This document shows, in pieces, positions 6,792 through 13,228 of a DNA stretch of 13,228 nucleotides; position 1 is the stretch's first letter; each line of letters opens with the position of its first letter. Both the position numbers and the translations under genes were made by a program. The notes beneath the pieces were generated by a model. That model was not told the origin of the DNA, did no database searches, and saw only the letters and a list, made by a program, of their open reading frames with translations. Source of the stretch: an uncultured Bacilli bacterium (GTDB lineage: Bacteria > Bacillota_I > Bacilli_A > RF39 > UBA660); the NCBI GenBank assembly GCA_947625315.1, contig CANQOE010000016.1, forward strand, positions 1 through 13,228. The letters are read 5' to 3'.

Positions 6792-7208
6792 ATGAATGAA
6801 AACAAAAATACTATGGTTTTAAATGGGGTAAATATTGGAATTAGTAAAATTACATTAGATGAAACAGAATTAATTATTATTGATAAATCTGGCATTTATT
6901 GCTTACGAATTATTTTATATTATAATTGGAAAGAAATTAATAACATCGAAATTGGTGAGAAAGCAAAAATTGATTTTAATGAATACATATTATCAGAGAA
7001 TAATGAACCATCATTAATTTGGCCTGAAGAATCTTATGTTGAGAAAGTAACTAATAATTCTTTATATTTTTATTTTAACTTTGAAAATATGTCAAAAACA
7101 ATTACTTATATGAATAAAAGAAATTGTTTCAATATTTTACCTAATTCTCTTGTAGTTAAAGCTTTTATAGATTATAAAGAAGTTTTTAATGGTCCTAATA
7201 TTAATTAA
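6792..7208 (+). CDS. uncharacterised 138-aa protein between rhuM fragments
   Basis: I do not recognise this protein. It has an intact frame of 138 aa from ATG 6792, preceded by AAGGGAGTAG (6776-6785) at a suitable distance. It is acidic and rich in Asn, Ile and Tyr, with alternating hydrophobic residues suggesting a mainly beta fold; there is no signal peptide or membrane segment. It sits exactly where the middle of rhuM should be, between the N-terminal and C-terminal fragments, and is followed 10 bases later by a second small frame with its own ribosome binding site. Being the only undamaged ORF in a field of pseudogenes suggests it is either newer cargo or still under selection. Confidence 0.55.
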   Translation: MNENKNTMVLNGVNIGISKITLDETELIIIDKSGIYCLRIILYYNWKEINNIEIGEKAKIDFNEYILSENNEPSLIWPEESYVEKVTNNSLYFYFNFENMSKTITYMNKRNCFNILPNSLVVKAFIDYKEVFNGPNIN

Positions 7209-7218
7209 GGAGTAGACT

Positions 7219-7372
7219 ATGGTTAAACATATTATAGTAACAACATTATATGATAAAGAAAAAATAGAGAAATGCAGGACTTCATCGTGTTTGGCTTGTG
7301 GAAGATAACACACTCGGAATTTTTGATAAAAGTTCTGATGGAAAAAAGGCAAAAATCTATAATTTAGTATGA
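7219..7372 (+). pseudogene. small frameshifted ORF of unknown function
   Basis: ATG 7219 follows AAGGAG (7208-7213) and opens with MVKHIIVTTLYDKEKIEK, but then runs into 11 unlikely residues and TAA at 7306-7308. Dropping one base near 7272-7274 would join it to a frame reading AGLHRVWLVEDNTLGIFDK and on to KAKIYNLV, which ends at TGA 7370. The joined product would be about 50 aa and is probably itself cut short. The SDGKKAKIYNL ending is loosely like the rhuM N-terminal block SDGKNYKTKIYNL, so the end could be rhuM-derived. The function is unknown and the frameshift is inferred from reading sense only. Confidence 0.4.
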
Positions 7373-7581
7373 TGGAGATGTTGCACAAAATTTTTTAACG
7401 AAAAAATAATTGAAAAATTTAAATAAAATTGTTACAATGTATTTAGATTATGCTTTAGTTACAAGCAGAAAATTATTAGACAATGATTATGAATGATTGG
7501 ATAGAAAAACTCTTTTTACAATTTAATAATCAATAAATATTACATAATTCTGGAAAAATTTCTGATAATTTTAGAAAGTGA
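7371..7581 (+). pseudogene. rhuM: RhuM-family C-terminal fragment, degenerate
   Basis: Translating in two frames recovers the end of a RhuM-family protein: DGDVAQNFLTKK, a TAA at 7407 where Glu is expected, LKNLNKIVTMYLDYA, a shift of frame near 7480-7490, MNDWIEK, LQFNNQ, another TAA where the family has Asp/Glu, and ILHNSGKIS. The order and spacing match the family C-terminus (KNYL...LNRIVTMYLDYAE...DW...FLQFNERDIL..AGK). At least two nonsense codons and one frameshift are needed, so the piece is dead. It may be the other end of the gene started at 6478, with about 450 bases of its middle replaced by 6766-7370. The stretch 7582-7711 is AT-rich with a 24-codon frame at 7612 that I cannot support as a gene. 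Confidence 0.8.
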
Positions 7582-7711
7582 TAAAATATTAAAAAAATAT
7601 AACTGGTAAAAATGAATAATAAACAAAAATTAATCAATATCCATCGGAATATTGGTAAATATAAAATTGCTTGTAAACCCTCATAAATAAATTTATTAAA
7701 AAAGTTTTTGC

Positions 7712-7803
7712 ATATTAAAGAAAAATTAAATATTGGAGATGAGATAATGAAAAAATTAGAAGAACAAAATAATTTATTAATATATAAAGATAAAGATGCT
7801 AAT
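7712..7803 (+). repeat. direct repeat copy 2: rhuM leader fused to the salvage gene
   Basis: Second copy of the leader, ribosome binding site and first 19 codons seen at 6441-6534. Here it runs in frame into the Qng1-type gene, the similarity ending at about 7803, one codon before an internal ATG (7804). Confidence 0.85.
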
Positions 7804-8733
7804 ATGCTAGAAAAAATAAAAACATCATGTAATTATGTTTCTACAAATAGTAGCTGTGTATTAATTGATTATGAAAAATTGGATGAATATATTAAGACAA
7901 TTGATTTTCAAAAAATTAAATTTTGGTTAAGTAGTAATCCATATAATTTATTTGATATGGAATTTGATAAAATAATTAATTTTCTGTTAATATTTGAATC
8001 AATAGATTATTGCTTTTGGGGCCAACCTAAATGGACTATAAATACTATAGAAGGAGAAAAAGATGGTTCAGAAGCTTTATTATATGCTTTATTAAATTAT
8101 GTAAAAAAATTAAATAAAATTGATTTTACAAATGTTTCTTTTGAAGAATTTTCTGATATATTAAAAGGTAATGCTGATATTCCATTTTTACAAGAAAGAT
8201 ATAATACTGTTGTCGCAATTTGTAATGTAGTTAATAAAAAAATGAAAGGTAATTTTTATAATTATATTAAAGATATTAATAAAGATACTGAATTATTTAA
8301 CATTATTATTAATAATTTTAAAGACTTTTGTGATGAAAGAGAATATAATGGTAATAAAATATATTTTTATAAATTAGCACAATTATTAACTTCTGATATT
8401 TTGCACATAAAAGAATTAATTAATGCTACCAAAGTTGATTATAGTAATTTAGTAGGATGTGCAGATTATAAAATACCTCAAACATTAAGAGCTTTAGGTA
8501 TACTGAAGTATAATAATGAATTATCAAAAATTATTGATAATAAACAACTTATATCTGAAAATTCTAAATACGAAGTCGAAATAAGAGCTAATACAATAGC
8601 TGTTATTAATTATATTAGTTCAAAATTAGAAAATTGTTGCTCTATAGATATAAATGATTATTTATTTGTATCTTCTAAAGCAGTTAAAACAATTGCTAAA
8701 CCATATCATTTATGCAGAAATAAAAATTATTAA
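7747..8733 (+). CDS. qng1: Qng1/DUF2419 queuosine-salvage glycosidase with RhuM-derived leader
   Basis: Family of queuosine 5'-phosphate N-glycosidases, which free queuine from Q nucleotides so it can be put back into tRNA. I start it at ATG 7747 after GGAGATGAG (7735-7743); a TTG at 7708 lies in the leader. Product 328 aa. Family marks: YCFWGQPKW (W91, W96) followed by DGSEALLYAL (D106), PFLQERYNTV, FYKLAQLLTSDI, ADYKIPQTLRALGILKY (D240, in the family's ADYR-like motif), EVEIRA, and the ending PYHLCRNKNY, comparable to PFHRIRCIYY in the human enzyme. Residues 1-19 are not family sequence; they match the rhuM start at 6478. The likely ancestral start is M20 (7804), giving 309 aa. The frame is intact and it is followed closely by a GNAT gene. 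The enzyme family is secure; activity here is inferred. Confidence 0.9.
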   Translation: MKKLEEQNNLLIYKDKDANMLEKIKTSCNYVSTNSSCVLIDYEKLDEYIKTIDFQKIKFWLSSNPYNLFDMEFDKIINFLLIFESIDYCFWGQPKWTINTIEGEKDGSEALLYALLNYVKKLNKIDFTNVSFEEFSDILKGNADIPFLQERYNTVVAICNVVNKKMKGNFYNYIKDINKDTELFNIIINNFKDFCDEREYNGNKIYFYKLAQLLTSDILHIKELINATKVDYSNLVGCADYKIPQTLRALGILKYNNELSKIIDNKQLISENSKYEVEIRANTIAVINYISSKLENCCSIDINDYLFVSSKAVKTIAKPYHLCRNKNY

Positions 8734-8771
8734 AAAATATTAATTTAATAATTTATAAGGAAGTGATATAA

Positions 8772-9299
8772 ATGGACAATTTTATTTGTAAAGTTGCTAG
8801 TAGAAAAGAATTATTAAAAAGATGGGATTATTTGATTGAAATACATCCAGGGAACAATAAATGGATTGAATTTAAAGAAAATGCCCTTAAACATTTTGAT
8901 GAAAATAGCACTATTTCTTATTTAGGTTTTTTAAATAATGAAATAATATGTGAGATAACTGCTTATATTAAAAATTCTGCATTTATAGGAGATATAAGTA
9001 AACCATCAGGTTTATTAAGTGATAGTATGGCTTATTTGGCTGCTTTTAGGACTAATAAAGAATATGAAGGGAAAGGATATTTTAGCAAATTATATAAATT
9101 TGTTGAAAGTGATTTAAAAGAAAAAGGATATAAAGAATTATCTTTAGGAGTAGGTCCAGAAGCCGTTAGAAATATCGAAATATATTTTCATTTAGGGTTT
9201 AGAGAATATATCAAAACGATAATTGAGTATGAAACAGTAGAAGAAAATCCACAAACACAAAAAGAAGATGTAATAGTCTTTTATAAAAAGAAGATATAA
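8772..9299 (+). CDS. GNAT-family N-acetyltransferase
   Basis: Intact 175-aa GNAT enzyme, an acetyl-CoA-dependent transferase of unknown substrate. ATG 8772 follows AAGGAAGTGAT (8757-8767). The acetyl-CoA binding region is seen as AAFRTNKEYEGKGYFSKLY (from about residue 93; family motif Q/RxxGxG/A reads EGKGYF here), followed by the motif B region around SLGVGPEAVRNIEIYFHLGFRE, where the asparagine and the YxxLGF pattern are typical of the family. It lies 38 bases after the Qng1-type gene with no promoter or terminator visible between, so the two are probably cotranscribed. It is not similar enough to RimI or aminoglycoside transferases for a substrate call. Confidence 0.85.
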   Translation: MDNFICKVASRKELLKRWDYLIEIHPGNNKWIEFKENALKHFDENSTISYLGFLNNEIICEITAYIKNSAFIGDISKPSGLLSDSMAYLAAFRTNKEYEGKGYFSKLYKFVESDLKEKGYKELSLGVGPEAVRNIEIYFHLGFREYIKTIIEYETVEENPQTQKEDVIVFYKKKI

Positions 9300-9315
9300 C
9301 TAGAATATGTTTCAC

Positions 9316-9343
9316 TTGATAGGTTTTAGAAAACTTATATAGA
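9316..9343 (+). promoter_or_regulatory. weak promoter candidate before the second GNAT gene
   Basis: TTGATA (9316-9321), a 16-base spacer and TATAGA (9338-9343). It lacks the extended -10 seen elsewhere. It lies in the 76-base gap before ATG 9376, which has GGAGG as ribosome binding site. Confidence 0.3.
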
Positions 9344-9375
9344 TGAATTAATAATATAAATGGAGGAAAGTATAA

Positions 9376-9917
9376 ATGAATTTAGAGTATGTTGAAGTTG
9401 ATAGTAGTAATTTGGATTTAGCAGTAAAAATTCAAAATACTATATTTCCATTGGAAGATGGAAGACAAAATTATATAGAAGGTATTACTAATGATCCTTA
9501 TAGAAAAGAAATGATAAATTATATTACTTATGTTGATGAAATGCCTGTAGGTGTAGTTGGATTATATTCATATAATGAATATCCTAACGATGCTTGGTTA
9601 AGTTGGTTTGGAGTACTAGAGGAATATAGACGTAAGGGATATGGCTCTAAAATGTTTGATTTTTTTAAAACATTATCTTTAGAAAAGGGTTATACATCAA
9701 TAAGAATTTATACTGATGATGAATTTGATAAAGCAATTTCACTTTATGAAAAAAAGGAATGATAAAAGAATTCTATAAAAATGAGTTGGAAAGTGAAGAA
9801 ATAAACAAAGGAACAATTATATATTCAAAAGCTTTAACAAAAGAAAAAACAGAAAAGTGGAATAATAAATTTTTAGGTTTAACTATACAAAGTGAAAAAG
9901 AGAAACAAAGGAAGTGA
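9376..9917 (+). pseudogene. second GNAT acetyltransferase, split by a -1 frameshift
   Basis: GNAT-family protein with acetyl-CoA motif LEEYRRKGYGSKMFDFF at about residues 77-93. ATG 9376 follows TGGAGGAAAG. The zero frame stops at TGA 9760 after 128 aa, in the middle of the conserved LYEKKGM element. The remaining 53 codons lie in the -1 frame from G9756: GMIKEFYKNELES and on to TGA 9915. The join is at seven A's (9749-9755), in the phase A AAA AAG. A single lost A, a sequencing error in the homopolymer, or real slippage would each explain it. I call it a pseudogene because its surroundings are decayed, but the full product would be about 180 aa, normal for the family. The end overlaps the rbgA ribosome binding site. 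Confidence 0.7.
9750..9756 (+). other. A AAA AAG slippery heptamer in zero-frame phase
   Basis: In the zero frame the codons read gaA AAA AAG, the same heptamer and phase used by E. coli dnaX for -1 frameshifting. A -1 slip continues exactly into the missing half of the GNAT protein. The zero-frame TGA is 4 bases downstream. I see no Shine-Dalgarno-like sequence just upstream and only a weak stem possibility after it, so efficient programmed shifting is not established. Confidence 0.45.
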
Positions 9918-9922
9918 TAATA

Positions 9923-10783
9923 ATGGAAAATCGACAAAATTCAACAAACATTAACTGGTTTCCTGGGCATATGCAAAAAACCAGACGGCAAATTAAAGAA
10001 GAAATGCGCAATATTGATATTATCTATGAATTAGTAGATGCCCGCATACCTAAAAGTTCGCGAATTGAAGATATTGAAGAGATTATAAATAATAAACCGC
10101 ATATTTTATTAATGACTAAAAAAGATTTGGCTGATGAAGTTAAATTAAATAATTGGATTAACTATTATCAAAAATTAGGTATTAATACTTTAAGTGTTGA
10201 TTTAACTAAAAATGAGGATATTAAACAAATTGTAGCTAAAACTAATGAACTTATGGAAGATATGCAAAAAGCAAGAATTGCTAAAGGTTTAAAAACTAAA
10301 GAAATTCGAGTTTTAGTTTTAGGTATTCCCAATGTTGGTAAATCAACTTTAATTAATAAAATGGTAGGGAAGAGGGTAGCTAGTGTTGGTAATACACCGG
10401 GTATAACTAAAAATTTAGTAGCTTTAAAAACTAATTATAATATAACTTTAGTGGATACTCCTGGTATTCTTTGGCCTAAAATAAAGGATAGAGAAGTTGC
10501 TCTTAATTTAGCGTCCTTTTCTTCAATAAAATTAGAAGTTTTAGATATTAATGAAATTGCTGTGCATATAATTCAAAAATTAGTCAAAAGTTATCCTCAA
10601 AAATTAGTAGACAGGTATAAAATAACAGCTAATTTACAAGATTTAGAAGTATTAGAAATATATGAGGCCATTGCTAAAGCTATTGGGGCTTTTAAAAATC
10701 AAGAAGTTGATTATGAAAAAGTAAGTTTAAGAATAATTAATGATTTAAAAAATGAATATATTAAAGGAGTTTGTTTTGACTAA
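9923..10783 (+). CDS. rbgA: RbgA (YlqF), 50S ribosome assembly GTPase
   Basis: Circularly permuted GTPase needed for late maturation of the large ribosomal subunit. I start it at ATG 9923 after AAAGGAAGTGA (9907-9917); a GTG at 9914 lies in that site. Product 286 aa, normal for the family. Motifs occur in the permuted order: N-terminal NWFPGHMQKTRR, G4 TKKD (65-68), G1 GIPNVGKST (134-142), then NTPGITKN, and G3 DTPGILWP (from D178), followed by the C-terminal RNA-binding helical domain. The stop overlaps the rnhB start (TAATG). Its ribosome binding site lies inside the end of the frameshifted GNAT gene and no promoter is visible nearby, so it is probably read from the accessory block upstream. 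Confidence 0.96.
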   Translation: MENRQNSTNINWFPGHMQKTRRQIKEEMRNIDIIYELVDARIPKSSRIEDIEEIINNKPHILLMTKKDLADEVKLNNWINYYQKLGINTLSVDLTKNEDIKQIVAKTNELMEDMQKARIAKGLKTKEIRVLVLGIPNVGKSTLINKMVGKRVASVGNTPGITKNLVALKTNYNITLVDTPGILWPKIKDREVALNLASFSSIKLEVLDINEIAVHIIQKLVKSYPQKLVDRYKITANLQDLEVLEIYEAIAKAIGAFKNQEVDYEKVSLRIINDLKNEYIKGVCFD

Positions 10784-11418
10784 TGAAAGTATCAGTAGAT
10801 TTATTAAAATACGAAAAAGAATTATATAAAGAGGGAATAACTTTAATCGCCGGAGTTGATGAAGCAGGAAGAGGTCCTTTATGTGGACCAGTTGTTGCTA
10901 GTGCCGTAATTCTTCCCAAAAATTATCAATTAGAAGGTTTAAATGATTCCAAACAATTAAGCGAGAAAAAAAGAGAAGAATTATATCCCCAAATTTTAAA
11001 AGATGCTTTAAGTGTTGGAGTAAGCATAATAAGTGCTAAAATTATTGATGAAATAAATATTTTGGAAGCCTCCAGGTTAGCCATGATGAATGCTTTAAAA
11101 GATTTAAAAATTAAACCTGAATATATTTTAACAGATGCGATGAAATTAAAAGATATTGCTATTCCTTATCAAGCTATAATTCATGGAGATGCTTTATCTT
11201 TATCTATCGCCGCGGCTTCAGTTGTAGCTAAAGTAACAAGAGATCATTTAATGCTTGAACTTGATAAAAAATATCCGCAGTATAATTTAAAAAAACATAA
11301 AGGTTATCCAACTAAAGAACATTTAATGCTTATTAAAAAATACGGAATTAATGAAGAATATCGTGTAACTTATAAACCAGTTAAAGAAATTATAGAAAGA
11401 GAAAAACAAAATGTATGA
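10783..11418 (+). CDS. rnhB: RnhB, ribonuclease HII
   Basis: Endonuclease that cuts RNA in RNA-DNA hybrids and at single ribonucleotides in DNA, starting ribonucleotide excision repair. It is 211 aa. ATG overlaps the rbgA stop by one base and AAAGGAG (10763-10769) precedes it. The RNase HII blocks are complete: GVDEAGRGPLCGPVVA with D26 and E27, LTDAMKL with D118, HGDALSLSIAAASVVAKV with D136, and the HKGYPTKEH ending. Residues D26, E27, D118 and D136 fit the four metal-binding acids of the family. It ends in TGA at 11416-11418, overlapping the start of the next gene by 8 bases, which supports TGA as a stop in this organism. Confidence 0.96.
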   Translation: MKVSVDLLKYEKELYKEGITLIAGVDEAGRGPLCGPVVASAVILPKNYQLEGLNDSKQLSEKKREELYPQILKDALSVGVSIISAKIIDEINILEASRLAMMNALKDLKIKPEYILTDAMKLKDIAIPYQAIIHGDALSLSIAAASVVAKVTRDHLMLELDKKYPQYNLKKHKGYPTKEHLMLIKKYGINEEYRVTYKPVKEIIEREKQNV

Positions 11419-12091
11419 ATATGAAAAAATGGCTAAATATTATGATTTATTTTATAGCCAAAAAGATTATCAAAAAGAAACCACTTTTTTAAAAGATATT
11501 TTAAAAAATCGCAAAAAAGTTTTGGATGTCGGTTGTGGAACCGGTATGCATATGCATTTACTTGAAGAAGCAGGTTATGATGTTACTGGTCTAGATTTAA
11601 GTAAAAGTATGCTTGATATAGCTAAAACGCGAGTTAAAGGTTCTTTATTTTCAGCCAATCTTTTAGATTTTACATCTTCCAATAAATTTGATGCTATTAT
11701 TTCGATGTTTGCAGTCTTTAATCATTTAACTTCTTATGAAGAAATGGAAAAAGGACTTCTTAATTTGTATGGTTTATTAAATACTAAGGGGGTTTTAATT
11801 ATTGATTTACATAATGGACGTAAAAATGGGGAAAAAGTAGAAACTATAAATAATTGGACACGGCAAATGAAGTGGACTTTTAATCTTAAAACTAGTAGAG
11901 AACATACGGATATAAAATATGTTATAGACAATAATATTTATAAAGATAGTCATGAATTTTTAATTTATGAGTTATCAAAAATTGAAGAAATATTAATTAA
12001 ACATAATTTAAAATATCAAATATATGAAAATTATACTTTTTCTATAGCAAATAATCATTCTAAAAATTTGAATATTGTCATATATAAGTAA
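11411..12091 (+). CDS. class I SAM-dependent methyltransferase, substrate unknown
   Basis: Rossmann-fold methyltransferase of 226 aa. It opens with the MYEYEKMAKYYDLFYS pattern common to this small-molecule/tRNA-type group. Motif I is VLDVGCGTG (D39-G45), the ribose-binding acid is D62 in VTGLDLS, and motif IV/post-region is FDAIISMFAVFNHL. The C-terminal half (YEEMEKGLLNLYGLLNTKGVLIIDLHN) fits the usual helix and strand after it. The protein acceptor or small-molecule substrate cannot be told from sequence. It overlaps rnhB by 8 bases, so the two are translationally coupled. It occupies a position between rnhB and topA where B. subtilis has other genes. Confidence 0.88.
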   Translation: MYEYEKMAKYYDLFYSQKDYQKETTFLKDILKNRKKVLDVGCGTGMHMHLLEEAGYDVTGLDLSKSMLDIAKTRVKGSLFSANLLDFTSSNKFDAIISMFAVFNHLTSYEEMEKGLLNLYGLLNTKGVLIIDLHNGRKNGEKVETINNWTRQMKWTFNLKTSREHTDIKYVIDNNIYKDSHEFLIYELSKIEEILIKHNLKYQIYENYTFSIANNHSKNLNIVIYK

Positions 12092-12119
12092 AAAAATATT
12101 GGGGGATGAATAAAAAGTC

Positions 12120-12148
12120 TTGCAAAAATCCTCAAAATAATGTTTAAT
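12120..12148 (+). promoter_or_regulatory. promoter of topA
   Basis: TTGCAA (12120-12125), 17-base spacer, TTTAAT (12143-12148). It lies in the 115-base gap between the methyltransferase and topA. No terminator was seen after the methyltransferase, so read-through into topA is also likely. Confidence 0.5.
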
Positions 12149-12154
12149 ATTAAT

Positions 12155-12173
12155 AGATGGTTTTTAACTATCT
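12155..12173 (+). other. small hairpin in the topA leader
   Basis: AGATGGTT (12155-12162) pairs with AACTATCT (12166-12173) across TTT, with one G-U pair. No T run follows, so it is not a terminator. It would lie at the 5' end of the topA transcript if the promoter above is used; the purpose is unknown. Confidence 0.3.
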
Positions 12174-12206
12174 TAAACCTACCACTTAGTTTAGAAAGGA
12201 ACAGAT

Positions 12207-13228
12207 ATGAGTAATTTAGTAATCGTCGAATCTCCAGCGAAGAGTAAAACAATTGAAAAATATTTAGGAGATAAATATAAAGTAGTATCCTCAAAAGGAC
12301 ATATAAGAGATTTAGCTACAACTGGCCATTATGGTTTAGGAATTGATATTGAAAATGATTTTAAGCCTAATTATGTAACTATTAAAGGTAAAGCAAAAGA
12401 TATTAAAGAATTAAAAAAATTAGCCCAAAATAGTGATAAAGTAATTCTAGCAACCGATCCCGATCGAGAAGGAGAAGCAATATCTTGGCATTTATATGAT
12501 GAATTAGGATTAAAAGATGAAGATTATGAAAGAGTAGTTTTTAATGAAATAACTAAAGATGTGGTAATTTCTTCCATTAATAATCCGCGAAAGATTGATA
12601 TGGATTTAGTTAAAAGTCAAGAAACTCGTCGGATGTTAGACCGCATTATTGGTTTTAGATTATCTAAATTAATGCAACGAAAAACTGGTGGTAAAAGTGC
12701 CGGAAGAGTTCAAAGTGTAGCTTTAAAATTAATTGTCGATAGAGAAAGAGAAATAAATGCTTTTATTCCGGAAGAATATTGGACTATTGAAGCCGATTTT
12801 AAAGATTTTAAAGCCGTATTAGAAAAATATCATAATAAAAAAATTGAAATTAAAAATGAAGTAGAAGCTGATGAAATCTTAAATAAATTATCTTTATCTT
12901 TTAAGATAGAAAACGTGGAAGAAAAAGAAAAATTAAAAGCACCTAAAGACCCATTTAGAACTTCTACTTTACAACAAATGGCTTCTAATCGTCTTAATTT
13001 TTCTTCTTCTAAAACGATGCAAATAGCCCAAAAATTATATGAAGGTATGAATATTGGCAAAGAAACTGTTGGTTTAATAACTTATATGCGTACCGATTCA
13101 ACAAGATTGAGTGATGTTTTTGTTAATGAAACCAAGTCTTATATAAAATCTAAATATGGCCAAGAATATGTGGGTTATGTTAAAAAAAGTAAAGAACCCA
13201 AAGGAGCACAAGATGCTCATGAAGCGAT
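12207..13228 (+). CDS. topA: TopA, DNA topoisomerase I (5' part, cut by window edge)
   Basis: Type IA topoisomerase that relaxes negative supercoils. ATG 12207 follows AGAAAGGA (12193-12200). The window holds 340 complete codons and no stop; the frame continues past the edge. The N-terminal Toprim domain is clear: LVIVESPAKSKTIEKYLG with the catalytic Glu, SSKGHIRDL, and the acidic triad region ATDPDREGEAISWHL. RRMLDRIIGFRLSKLM and KSAGRVQSVALKLI follow, then PFRTSTLQQMA, and the DNA-linking tyrosine in ITYMRTDSTR (Y293). The missing remainder should include the end of the core and the C-terminal zinc or basic domains. It has its own promoter. Confidence 0.97.
   Translation, partial: MSNLVIVESPAKSKTIEKYLGDKYKVVSSKGHIRDLATTGHYGLGIDIENDFKPNYVTIKGKAKDIKELKKLAQNSDKVILATDPDREGEAISWHLYDELGLKDEDYERVVFNEITKDVVISSINNPRKIDMDLVKSQETRRMLDRIIGFRLSKLMQRKTGGKSAGRVQSVALKLIVDREREINAFIPEEYWTIEADFKDFKAVLEKYHNKKIEIKNEVEADEILNKLSLSFKIENVEEKEKLKAPKDPFRTSTLQQMASNRLNFSSSKTMQIAQKLYEGMNIGKETVGLITYMRTDSTRLSDVFVNETKSYIKSKYGQEYVGYVKKSKEPKGAQDAHEA

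Noticed and set aside
7137..7388. 83-aa minus-strand frame over 7137-7388
   Set aside because: No ribosome binding site or family features; it is opposite the 138-aa ORF and remnants. Frames at 11734-11931, 12055-12294 and 12830-13060 on the minus strand are rejected for the same reason.
7612..7686. 24-codon frame after the rhuM C-terminal piece
   Set aside because: It has no convincing ribosome binding site and no family likeness; it is probably leftover sequence.
5213..9922. A complete mobile element, prophage or defence island
   Set aside because: No transposase, integrase, phage structural gene, terminal repeats or att-like duplication was seen. dinD and rhuM often travel with such elements but are only fragments here.
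1..13228. CRISPR array, tRNA, rRNA or riboswitch
   Set aside because: No regular repeat-spacer pattern, cloverleaf-like sequence or recognisable riboswitch core was seen by eye; AT-rich direct repeats found are the single rhuM leader pair.

Overview
The window is AT-rich DNA with every gene on the + strand. Short intergenic gaps, strong Shine-Dalgarno sites, extended -10 promoters and the gene orders suf(C,D,S,U), lepB and rbgA-rnhB...topA point to a Bacillota/Bacilli-type bacterium, possibly a reduced, AT-rich uncultured gut lineage; that last part is inference. The genetic code looks standard. rnhB ends in TGA where the next gene overlaps it, and conserved tryptophans in SufS, RbgA, the methyltransferase and TopA are all TGG.

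Layout. (1) 1-1468: two unrecognised genes (140 and 275 aa), each with its own promoter; the first ends in a terminator built into its stop codon. (2) 1489-4535: an iron-sulfur cluster operon, sufC-sufD-sufS-sufU, tightly overlapped and closed by a strong terminator. SufD is about half the usual length and no sufB follows sufU. (3) 4637-5212: lepB (signal peptidase I) with its own promoter and terminator. (4) about 5213-9920: an accessory block lying between lepB and rbgA, which are neighbours or near neighbours in many Bacilli. It holds a dinD pseudogene with one nonsense codon, two degenerate pieces of a RhuM-family gene around two unrecognised ORFs, an intact queuosine-salvage glycosidase (Qng1/DUF2419), an intact GNAT acetyltransferase, and a second GNAT broken by a -1 frameshift at an A AAA AAG heptamer. 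(5) 9923-12091: rbgA (ribosome-assembly GTPase), rnhB (RNase HII) and a class I methyltransferase, translationally coupled. (6) 12120-13228: a promoter and the first 340 codons of topA, cut by the window edge.

How the genes fit together: the flanks are housekeeping (Fe-S assembly, protein export, 50S maturation, RNA-DNA hybrid removal, DNA supercoiling). The accessory block looks like a decaying landing site. Its most interesting product is a Qng1-type enzyme whose ribosome binding site and first 19 codons are nearly identical (52 of 57 bases) to the start of the nearby rhuM remnant, so the salvage gene seems to be translated from a captured RhuM start. An orphan promoter with a ribosome binding site and a TTG codon followed two codons later by a stop (5241-5347) may be the severed 5' end of the old rbgA operon. 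I found no transposase, integrase, CRISPR array, tRNA or rRNA in the window.
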